A DNA stretch of 64,000 nucleotides from Ryuthela nishihirai (lineage: Eukaryota > Arthropoda > Arachnida > Araneae > Heptathelidae): contig JAWZYU010000121.1 of assembly GCA_038380435.1 (NCBI GenBank), positions 248,001 through 312,000 on the forward strand. Reading direction: 5' to 3'. Below, piece by piece: positions 54,466 to 64,000 of this stretch. The translations under genes and the position numbers were made by a program. The stretch's first letter is position 1. Each line of letters begins with the position of its first letter. The notes beneath the pieces are model-generated. The model saw only the letters and a list, made by a program, of their open reading frames with translations. It did not search any database and was not told the origin of the DNA.

Positions 54466-54805
54466 GATTAGTTGTTTTTACTCTGAGCAGCACTGTTGTG
54501 GGCACAATGACTTAAATGCACAGGTCACAATGATCTCGATAGCTGAGAGTTGGTTGGAGAAGGCGATTCATAGGAGAGCAGATAGGAGACAGATGGAAGC
54601 TCCCATCAAGCCCATTCTGCGTGCCCTTTGATGTCAACAGTTTATGGTTCTCTCCTGCTCAAGGACTTACGACCCATCCGATGGACGGTGGCTTTCCCAA
54701 GCACATTGTTATTCGCTTCTTCGGTGTGAGGATAAGAAGAGAATATTATTATCAGAGGCAGAATTAGAGCTCAAAACTGGGAACATCAGATTGCAAGTGG
54801 TGATG
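54466..54805 (-). mobile_element. SINE family A, diverged copy
   Basis: Minus-oriented: TTTTTACTCTGAGCAGCACT, GAGACAGATGGAAGCTCCCA, GACCCATCCGATGGACGGTG. Head decayed. Confidence 0.7.
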
Positions 54806-54963
54806 ACTTGTGTCATCTCCACTTACGTTAGTCTTTCGTCACAGATCATTGTATTACACACGATAGGAAGGACTTCCTCATGGAAAGGACTCTCAGTGTA
54901 TGGGAACGTAAAAGTAAATCTACGTACTTAGTGAGCATGGATTGCTCTGTGCCTAATGCTCTA

Positions 54964-55165
54964 GAGCAGTGGTTCTCAACCCTTTATGCTTCATGTACCC
55001 CCTGGAAATGTGTATGTGACTGGCGTACCCCTTGTATCGATAGATAAAATTATAGTTATAGTGTAACAATAGAAAAAAAATTTTGTTACTAGTTCTAGCG
55101 ATTTTTGAGCTCTCACAGCGTAACACCAAAAATTTTTCCGCGTACTCCTCGTTGAGAACCCCTAC
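54964..55165 (+). mobile_element. hAT-like MITE
   Basis: Terminal CAGTGGTTCTCAACCC and inverted end GTTGAGAACCCCTA about 200 bp apart; the body shares GTACCCCCTGGAAATGTGTA with 38810. An exact 8-bp target duplication is not visible. Confidence 0.7.
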
Positions 55166-55424
55166 TAAAGAAGAAAAAAGTACTATTACTTAAGGTATTC
55201 AAAGTAAGGGCAATCGATCACGTACTAATCATCTTTCCCATTTTTTCACTCGTCAACAATGAAATACTTTTGAGCACTATTCTGTTATTAAGAATCATTA
55301 AACAGTCTCCTATACAAGAGTGAAAGGAGAAAACAGCTAGCTCAATTGAAATAAAATTAAAACTTCACTAAAAATGAAATTAATAGGTATGTATTTTACA
55401 AATTGACTGCTAAATAACAACGCC

Positions 55425-56180
55425 TAGCGATCTAGAATCGTAGTCACGATTCAGCTTTTCAAACATGGAAAAATACAGAAATTGCAAACTAATATTACAA
55501 ACCATTTATTACGAGAGAGATTTAAAATTTAGTTGATGGAGTGTGATGATCAAAGGATGTATTTTGATTTTACTCCTTAACCCCAAAGGGGTGGGAAAAG
55601 GAAATGTTTTCGTTTTAAGAGCTATATGAGCTAACGATTTCTTTTTTCCGTTTTATATTTACCAATACAATATTGGTATATTTCCAAATTACCCATTAGT
55701 TCGTACTTCCAATGTCAGAGGAAAAATCTGAAACTATTTCATTATTTTTGAAAATAAGCATCCTATATCCACCAGACACGATAAACAATTATGTCTGGTT
55801 TAATGGCTTTCTCCTATTTTCCGATTATTATTCCTAAATTGGTTAATCGAAGTTTTATCCTACATAGCAACAGAAAATGAATATCTTCAATTTAAAACGA
55901 CTTTTCTTCTCTGGAAATTTTAATACCTGCATGCTGTACATATGTAACCATTCCTCTTTTGTAGCTTTTTTTTATAATCATCTCAGTGCCAAGTAGAGAT
56001 GATTGTTAAAAAAACTACAAAGGAGAGTGGTTTTTACAATATATGTCTTACAATTTCCCACAGAACAAAACTTGCTTTAAATTGAATGGTTTGTTATTTT
56101 CTGTTGCTACGAGGGATGAAACTTCAATTAAAGAATTTAAAGTTAGGAATACAAATTCGAATAATAGACAAATTATGATA
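55425..56180 (-). repeat. Repeat family E, inverted copy plus partial forward copy
   Basis: 55425-55870 is the reverse of 20820-21310. 56040-56180 is a forward partial copy (TTTCTGTTGCTACGAGGGAT, TTTAAAGTTAGGAATACAAA). The two face each other around 55900-56030. Confidence 0.55.
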
Positions 56181-57069
56181 TATAATATATTCTTTAGGTG
56201 TTGCCTCTGCTGTTACTAGATAACGACCTCTTACTGCCATTTCTACTAATTTATAATCACAAATTAGTATTATAATATTAAAATTTATTATAAATTATAT
56301 ACTTATTTCGAATGTATATATTTGGTTTGCTGAAAAATCAAATTCCGACAAATGTTACATCACCGACATTACTTTTTAGTGGATAAAAGCACTGTTATTT
56401 GACGTATTACAATGCTGTTTAAAATTTCGATTAATGTGGTTTTTAACGATTAATCTATTGAAAGAAAACTTAAAGTGACCGAATGAATGAAAAGTGCTTT
56501 GGAGACTAAAAAGCAATTGTTTATTCTGTATGAAGATATCCAAAGAATGCATAAAGATATCCTTTGTTCCATTCGCAGTAATATCTCATATATATATAAA
56601 GGAGAAAGTTTGTTTGTTGGATTGTGCGTCTGTCCGTTTATGCACTCGGCCCACAGTAGAGCTAGAAGCATTAAACATTGCACGAACGTTACCTTCACCC
56701 AGGGAAAGGATATAGGCTATTTGCTAACACACTGCGGTCAACCAAAAGTGGGGTGGGCGGGTTTTAATTTTTCAAAATCTCCATAGACTACGGTTAACAG
56801 ACGTCCTCCTTTTTATCCTAAAATTTATGTTCTCCCAGCATTTTAAAAAAAAACACGAAAATGTCCCTCGTTTTGCATAAATTGAATAGGAGGTGTTCTA
56901 AAGGAAAATTAAAAATAAGATTTTTTTGGCATTCTTCTTTAATTTTGAACTTCTCATAACCGTGACTGTAAGTAATTTATTGTACATGTGAATGCCAAAG
57001 TCGTTCCGTTAATCTTATAAAAGTTACAATTTTTTCTAATACTCAGTATTAGCAATTAACAGAAGACAT
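56181..57069. other. Unassigned stretch
   Basis: Contains a GC-richer segment at 56590-56780 with an open frame but no recognisable motif; possibly the left end of a DNA transposon. Confidence 0.4.
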
Positions 57070-57680
57070 GATTCAGAACGCCACCTAACAAGCGACAAGC
57101 ATCAATATATGGTGAAGATTAATCTTCATCAGCTACATAACATCATTTTTGAACCAACATGCTTAAAACAAGATGAAAGAGCAAATGTACTCTTGCGTTT
57201 CATGCAGATGAAATGCACTTTAGGAAATCATAAGAAATTTTGCCACTGCCACGAGTAGAAGGCGCTTATGGAAGAAGAGAACAGCTCATCGGTAAAAGTG
57301 ATATGTGCTCGATAATTCTATGACGTAAAAAAGTCAAAAATGCATGAAGATATGTATTTGTTCAATTCTCAGTAAAACTTAAAAAATTGCATCCAAAAAT
57401 GAGTTCAAATTAAAGAAAATGCAAGTTCACCGATAATTTAAAAAGCAAAATTTCCTCGTTTTGCAAAAGGACGAAGTGAAAACGATGCGAAATGTGTTGT
57501 TGCATCTCAATGAGTAACAAGATGCTTATGATTCAGAACGCCACCTAAGAAGCGAAAATCAAAAAAACGTGGTGAAGATTCATTTTCCTCATCTACATAA
57601 CATAATTTTTTGAATCAACATGTTTAAAAAAAGACAAAAAAGCAAAATGTACTCTTGTGTTTCATGCAGCTAGGCACCAT
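57070..57680 (+). repeat. Direct duplication ~465 bp apart
   Basis: GATTCAGAACGCCACCTAA occurs at 57070 and 57530. Both are followed by GTGGTGAAGATT-like or ATGGTGAAGATT sequence, CATCTACATAACAT and AAATGTACTCTTG(C/T)GTTTCATGCAG. It lies just upstream of the hAT-like transposase remnant, probably within the same element. Confidence 0.65.
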
Positions 57681-58094
57681 CATTCTTAAAAATCAGTGGA
57701 CTGCATTGGGGATTTAACTCCTAAAGTCTTTGACGACTCAGAAATTGCAGAAAGGTATGTACAATGACAAAACCAGAATCAATAATTAACCAAGTAATTG
57801 CACTGCACACAGATATCGAATTAGTGAAGACGGTAATTAATATGTCTTACATTGGAGTGCCTATTGATGACTACTACATCATGTCTCGCTAAAATATTTC
57901 CTTCTAATCATTCAGTACTTCGACAGAAATAATGGAATTCGAACAAAGTTTCTTGAGATAGAGACTACTCCAATTGGAACATCTGAAACAATAGCAAATT
58001 TTATGCTAAGGATTATGAAAAAAACGTAATTTCCACTTAAAATATGTCGCATTTATAGGTGATAATGCCCATGTTAACTTTGGAAGATTTAATA

Positions 58095-59492
58095 CACTGC
58101 TCACACAAATTAGGGGACATTTCAAAATGAATATAAAGCGATAAAAAAAAGAGCATTTGAATTTTTTTTATTAAACAAGAACATCAGAAAAGCAAACGAC
58201 AAGTCAAAGAAAGTTGTTTGATTATGCAAATGAAATGCAAAACCAACTTTTATTTCATTGGTGAAAATGCACTATACAAAAGGCTCAAAGTACTGGAGTA
58301 TCTGCACGTTCCCTTATCTTGAAAGTGCACATCCTGCAATTTCCCAGCCCTTGCAATGCCCCTCCAACACGATTTGCCCGAATGCGAAGCCTGGAGAGCC
58401 ATAGGACGTCTTGAAGCTGGTCAAACACAGACGACAGTGGCAAAAACACTTGGAACATCCCAAAGCGTGATTAGTAGACTGTGAAATCGCTTTCAAGAGA
58501 CTGGCACAGTACCAAGAAGACGAGGGCAGGGTCGCCCATCTGCCACAACAGCAAGAGATGACCGCTGCTTGACCTTATTGGCAAGAAGGAACAGGCGCAG
58601 CAATGCAACAGAGCTGCGGGGACAGTTTCTGCTGCCACTAGACGACAGATATGCACCCAGACCATACGAAATAGGCTCCATCGTGTTGGACTGCATGCCC
58701 GGCGACCAATGGTATGATTCCGTCATCTTCTGAACACCGTAGAACCCGTAGAAGGTGGACTGATGAGCATCGTCATTGGATCCGTGATGAGTGGTCAACT
58801 GTCCTCTTCTCTGATGAGTCACGGTTGAGTCTGCAGCCTGCCAATCATCGTGTCCTGATCTGGCGTGAACGAGGAAATGGGAGAATCCACGTTTCATGCG
58901 ACAAAGGGACTCCTTCGGTGGTGGTGGAATCATGGTGTGGGCTGGCATCAGCATTGGTGGTCGTACCGCCCTCCATGTCATCGGAAACGGGTTGCTGACT
59001 GCTGTCAGATATCGAGATGAGGTCCTGTACCCTATACTGGTACCCTATGAATTCCATTGAACATGGTTGGGATGCACTGGGAAGACGTCTGGCAAACCGT
59101 CCAACGACTCCCACAACACTTCTTGAGCTGGAAGTTGCCCTGGAGCAAGAGTGGTAGTGGATCCCACAAGAACTGTTGAATATTCTGATCCTGTCCATGC
59201 CCCATCGCTGTCAGTGTGTTTTGGGAGTCTTCGGTGACCATACACCCTACTGAACAGCCAATGTGTGCCACTCTCGTCCAGTTTGACATTCTTCTGTTCA
59301 CCCCCACCAATATGTCACTTGCTACGCAATCATGGCAATTGGGTTTGCATCTCATTTGCATAATCGAACAACTTTCTTTGACTTGTCGTTTGCTTTTCTG
59401 ATGTTCTTGTTTAATTAAAAAAAATTCAAATGCTTGTTTATTTTATCGCTTTATATTCATTTTGAAACATCTCCTAATTTTTGTGAGCAGTG
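58095..59492 (+). mobile_element. Tc1-like element with ~160-bp inverted ends
   Basis: Termini CACTGCTCACACAAATTAGG and (reverse) CACTGCTCACAAAAATTAGG, flanked by TA at 58093-58094 and 59493-59494. Inverted homology continues for ~160 bp, through GAATATAAAGCGATAAA, GCAAACGACAAGTCAAAG and ATTATGCAAATGA. Length 1398 bp, normal for Tc1. Confidence 0.9.
58356..59157 (+). pseudogene. Tc1-like transposase, degraded
   Basis: N-terminal helix-turn-helix (AIGRLEAGQTQTTVAKTLG, SQSVISRL) is followed by TGA in place of an expected Trp, then GRPSATTARDDR. The catalytic part has RRWTDEHRHWIRDEWSTVLF and SDESRLSL with the second acidic residue. The end, LLELEVALEQEW, precedes TAG at 59155. At least one stop, several frameshifts and an internal deletion; inactive. 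Confidence 0.82.
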
Positions 59493-60860
59493 TAGAAAGC
59501 AATCCAAACAACCACAATCTCCAGAATATATCCATAAGATATCTATCCATATAGGAGGGTATCTACTGGTTATCTTCGTTATCTAAATGGTTATATTCTG
59601 GAGACTGTAGTTGTGAGTGGAGGCAAGAAAGTGTTCTCATTATTAAACAAACTTTGAACAGAAATATAATAGGAATAGGCTGTCCTGTCCTTGCTCTTCA
59701 TAACAGTCTTCATCATGGATTAGATTTAATGAAAGTTGATGCTGAAGCTATTGCTTTGAAAATATTTAATTATATTTCGATTTATACTATGAGGAACTTT
59801 AAAGGAACTCTTTGCATACAGAGAATTAAATTATAACTCGTTACTAAATCACAGTAGGACAAGATGGCTTAGCCTATTTCCTTGTGTAGAGAGAATAATA
59901 AAGCTTTCTTCTGCTCTTAAGCAGTATTTTGTTTATCACAAGAACAACCTCCAAATATGCTAAAAAGTTTGAAAATTGTTTTGCAGAAATATGTCTTTTG
60001 TTTATTCACCTCTATATCGGTATTTCAATCAAAATTAGCGCAGTTGGAAGAGGAAAGAAACGCAGTATTAGTAATAATGAATATTATGCAATCTATTCTA
60101 GTTTCTTTGAAAATCGATTAAAGGAAAAACTCGTTTCTTTAAAAGTAAAATAGTTGTTAGTCCAAATTAATATAATGGAGGAAGGGTCAGACAATTTTTT
60201 TGGATAAAATACAGTTAATGTATCAAGAATGCAAAAATTATTTGGAGATGTGGATATTTCTAAATGTTTTGAATGGATGAATTTTAAAGACAGCAAAAAT
60301 TATAAATTTTATGAGTTATTACCACGCATGAAATATCTTCAGAAAAATTGTGTTAATATTGATGACGTAATTTTTTTTACAGATTCTGCGATTTGAAATC
60401 ATTTGTTAATAACACAACAGAAGTGAAGAGGTTTTTGAGAAGAAATTATTCCATGAATAGTGGTGTGCCGTTTTTGAAACATCTTCGAATGTGGAAAAAT
60501 TTTCAGCGCTGTTCATAATTTGTGAATTTTTCTTCTGCATTTCTGGGAATAATGCAATTGTGGAAAGGGTGTTCTCATTGATAAATGCTCAGTGGATCAA
60601 ACAAAGAAACCGATTAACAGTCCAGTCACTAAAAGGCATAAGACTTATTCAGTACAATTGGAAATATATGACATGCACCGATTTTTATTCCTACTTGATA
60701 TGCAACCAAGATTTGTTGGAAAAATTTGCTCCTCCCTTAAATATAATAGAGAGGCAAAATTATTTAAAGGCAAATTTCCATTATTTATTCTACTTCTTTA
60801 TTTTTACATGTTTTTTTTTCAAAAAACTAGGGAAAAATTTTGTTTTTAAGCTATAAATTA

Positions 60861-62474
60861 ATTATTATTTGTACGTTCTTTTTTTTTGTTCTACTGTATA
60901 TGTTGAGCAAATGTATATTTATCGAAAATTGAATACTTGAAATAAATTTGATCAAAAGAAATGTCATTTTTTTCACCAATTGCAGACATGTCCTATTTTG
61001 TCCTCCATTTTGTTTTTTTGTTGTCCTCTTTTAAGAACACTGGCATTTGGTACCCTACCATAGACTTCTTATTAACGGTTAAAGTTAATCAAAATAACTG
61101 TTGCCACAAATAAATTTGGAAAAAGAATACATCAAACTAATATCCGATTTCGGTGATTAAATATTAATGGTTGAAAGTTATTCAAAATAAACGGTTGCCA
61201 CCAATACATTTGGAAATAATGATTGCATCGAAATAGTTTCTTCTTGATTCCGCGTGATCAACTCATTGTTCAGTTTGTGGATCCCTAGCATGAGCCCTCC
61301 ATAAATATTGAAGTCGTTCTAATTAGGCACGAGCGGAAATGAGCTTTTTTGTGGAAATGAAAGCTTCAGAAAATAAATTCATACAGGAAGTTAAAATCTT
61401 TAGCCTAATTTGAAAAATGTGCAAAAGCTAATAAAAGTATATACACAAAATTAATAAAAGTTTCAAATATTGTGTTAAGTAAAAAATATTTTTTTAATAA
61501 TAATATGTGTTTAATACTTTTACATTTTCTTCCTCTCCTCAGACCACCTAAGACCATAGTTCATTTTCTTTTGCTATAAATTACAAATGCCTGGCAAACT
61601 GTATCCGAGGAACTCTTTTGCGTACGAAGGGATTTGAAAAGTTCGATTATCTGAACTTGGAAATTCCGCTTTTTTTGGCTTGGAAATTCTGACGTGTGGA
61701 GGAATATGGGTACATCGAACTATATCCATTTCTTTACTCCCCTAAAAGAGAGGGAGAAATTTTAACCGGGGGGGTGGGGAGGAGATCGATCGTAATGATA
61801 TTTATTCCCCTTTGTCCAATCACAACGAGTTATGTACCAAATTAACTCTTGTGTCGTGGAGAGAGTCACGTTATATAAAAACTTTACCCCCAAGCTTTCA
61901 TTCCCCCTTAAAGAGGGTTTGTGAAAACAATTGTTCCCCCTATATTTTTCAAACGCGAGGGCAAAGAGTAACGAGTTATCTGTGAAATTAAAACTTGTGA
62001 AATGGAAGAGTCACAATACTATAAACAGTTATTTCCCGTGCTTTCTTCTCTGGAAAAAAGGAGTGAAAATTGTCACGCATTGGTCTTTCATATCTTTCGA
62101 AAGCGGAGGCTAAACGTAAACGATTTTATGTGAAATGAAAGCTTGTGACGATTGTCATAGGCTATAAACATTTCATCCACATGTTTTCTTCTACCTCAAA
62201 AACAGCTGAAAGTGAAAAAGATTATTCTCTAATAAATTCTGAATGCCGTGTATTGAGAGAAATGATCGATTTGTCAAATGATGGTTTGCGATGACGTAGA
62301 GTCAAGAAAGTTCTCGTCATTAGGGGCCAGAGGGTCAGGCACCAGCAAAATTTGTACAATATATGCTAAATTATCAAATTTCGAATTAAAATGAATAATG
62401 AAAATAATAATGTACGTAAATATTTTCTTCCTGAGAGATCTTGACCGTTTTTTCCTCTTTCAATAAGCATTTAG
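60861..62474. other. Unassigned AT-rich stretch
   Basis: Short repeated phrases occur (GGTTAAAGTTAATCAAAATAA / GGTTGAAAGTTATTCAAAATAA near 61078 and 61170, cited in part; CTTGTGAAATG(G/A)AA near 61993 and 62130). No gene. Confidence 0.45.
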
Positions 62475-62850
62475 CGATGTTGAGTTATTTTACTTCTGAG
62501 TGGCACTTATTTGCACACAATGGGCTAAATGACGAGATCACAAAGACTGAAAGCGCAGAGAAGGTTGGGGGAGGGGACCCACTGTACAGTTGTTTGGAGA
62601 CAGAATGTAGCCTCCCGTCAAGGTCATCCAGTATGTTCATTAACGTGAGCAAGGTAAAGCTCTCTCGTACACGGGGCAACGGCTTATTAGCCCAACCGAC
62701 GGATGGCGACCTTTCCAATCCCATCGGTGTCTCCTACTGTCCGTGGCAGGGCGGGGAGTTTTGAGGAGATAAATCTCAAAGCTTACCCATTTGGGTGTCC
62801 AACCTGGGAACTATAGATTTGGAGCTTGTCGCTCTACCAACCGCCCCCAT
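62475..62850 (-). mobile_element. SINE family A, near full length
   Basis: Minus-oriented: TTTTACTTCTGAGTGGCACT tail side, body complete, head decayed (CTCTACCAACCGCCCCC). Confidence 0.82.
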
Positions 62851-62869
62851 TTAGCGAAGTAATACTCTC

Positions 62870-64000
62870 AAAATTCCCTTGCATCGCCTTAATTATGAGC
62901 TCGGGATATTATGAAGCAAGTTTCAAACGTGCCCAGAAGTAATAAATAATTGTAAACATTCATGCCAAGTATATATCTATAACAAGGTGGATCCAAATAC
63001 AATTGTCGAAAATGTACTTGTTTTTTATTATTAACTTTGTAAACTTTTTAATTAAAAGAGGCTGATTTTTTTTACCTAAAAGTACTTATTGGACAAATTC
63101 CTGCTAGCAATTCCCTGCTAGTAGGGTTACAGTAAAGACAACGTACAGGAAATTTTATATATTATAGTATTCAAATGGCTTGTTGCCCCAAATGTTAATT
63201 CGATCCTTCGTATTTTGTTATGGAAAGTTTTTTCCTGTCATTCATGCTGAAGGATTCAAACATGAAACATGTAAAAAGCTAGAATTTATCCTCAGTAATT
63301 GCAACAGAGGTGAAATGCAATAAAAGGATTTAAACAATCTTTCAAACTTAAATATTATAACTAAAGAAAATTTTGTAAATATGCTTGGAACAGCTTATTG
63401 ATATTTCAAGAAGATTTCGTAAGTTAGAATTGTAGCAAAGGATTTTATTTCAGAGAGTTAAACGTCGATAACGAAGCGCTTTTATGAGGTATTATTTACG
63501 ATATTAAGAAAATTGTTCCAATGAATTCTTTCCACGATAGAATACCATTAATTTGATCTGTAGTCTACGGATCTGTGTGCTGTTTAGGAGTTGATGTAAG
63601 CGGATGGATATATGCAGCTTGGGAACTGATACAGTTGCTTGAAATGAAATGTTTCTAACACAATTCTGTAAATTTATGTTATTTTTTCTATAATGACAAG
63701 ATCATTAATTCGTTAAAACAGTTTGTTCCATTAAATCATTAATAAAACTTTGGTCATTGGAACATTTTAGTTTCGGTTGTTTTCTTATCTGCGGGAAGTG
63801 TCTTGTTAAAGAATTTGCATCTTTTGGACTAGTTCTCTGTGACTGGATTATTTGGTAATGATGTCTCAAGAGAGATCCTTTCAGCACTAAAATATGAAAC
63901 AACGAAAATAAATAAGTCAGAGTTTAAACTTTATTAACGATTTTCTGGAATAAATTATAGCAACGATTAAATGTTCTTGAAGTCATTAAAGGAGACAATG
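62870..64000 (-). repeat. Repeat family F, copy 2 (inverted)
   Basis: Reverse orientation of 5220-6300. Matching landmarks are GGATCCA(A/C) at 62990, CTACGGATCTGTGTGCTGTTT at 63565 (cited in part) and GACTGGATTATTTGGTAATG at 63841. Runs to the window edge. Confidence 0.6.

Larger units (their letters stand above)
57700..60860 (+). pseudogene. hAT-like transposase remnant, split by a Tc1 insertion
   Basis: Left part (57700-58092): RNNGIRTKFLEIETTPIGTS and FIGDNAHVNFGRF, the catalytic-domain region of ZBED-type hAT transposases. Right part: LLNHSRTRWLSLFPCVERII (59840 region), then the C-terminal dimerisation segment GNNAIVERVFSLINAQWIKQ (60550 region). Multiple stops and shifts. The Tc1 element at 58095-59492 lies between, flanked by TA. 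hAT termini not established. Confidence 0.7.

Noticed and set aside
56590..56790. GC-richer open frame as a small secreted or viral gene
   Set aside because: Several frames are open, with no motif, signal or context; more likely repeat-derived.

Overview
The window is animal nuclear DNA, probably from an arthropod. It is AT-rich, full of degenerate repeats, tRNA-derived SINEs and broken LINE/DNA transposons, and contains no host protein-coding gene that I can recognise. The arthropod guess rests on TCAGT/TCATT initiator-like sites and on the repeat content; the species cannot be read from the sequence.

The main object is a Maverick/Polinton (adintovirus-like) element at 6633-20062. It starts and ends with AGTAGTAG/CTACTACT and is flanked by a 6-bp target duplication with one mismatch (AACAAT/CACAAT). 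It encodes a double-PC4-like ssDNA-binding protein, a DDE integrase with a chromodomain, a minor capsid (penton-type) protein, a small basic core/membrane protein, a major capsid protein, an adenain-type protease, two small accessory proteins, a further small accessory gene (broken), an FtsK/A32-type packaging ATPase and the last part of a protein-primed family-B DNA polymerase.

Its architecture is abnormal. The left 4.0 kb (6633-10629) recurs almost unchanged and inverted at the right end (15967-20062). That copy has replaced the upstream part of the polymerase gene, so the element is a giant-armed palindrome with a 5.3-kb unique centre. The arms differ by only a few substitutions, one 1-bp insertion (which breaks the right integrase), a 2-bp change in an A-run and one extra 100-bp subterminal repeat. 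Both arms share a nonsense codon in the minor capsid gene. The major capsid gene also has one nonsense codon, so the copy is defective but young. Several genes keep a TATA box about 25-32 bp before a TCAGT/TCATT initiator.

The rest is layered repeats. At least 14 copies or fragments of one tRNA-headed SINE (family A) and six of a second (family B) are spread through it. Two loci carry a fold-back repeat in a three-direct-plus-one-inverted layout. A ~0.9-kb repeat occurs three times, once interrupted by a 650-bp insert that itself holds a ~65-bp-armed palindrome. A degenerate ~248-bp satellite (25.0-27.0 kb) has an inverted block at 28 kb. A 57-bp satellite with a 171-bp higher-order period fills 41.8-45.3 kb. 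There are remnants of Ty3/gypsy (31 kb), a CR1/Jockey-like RT (50 kb), a second endonuclease-type LINE (50.75-53.0 kb, with a 3' fragment at 27.5 kb), a PHD-finger LINE ORF1 (4 kb), and a Tc1-like element (58.1-59.5 kb) inserted into a hAT-like transposase pseudogene (57.7-60.9 kb).
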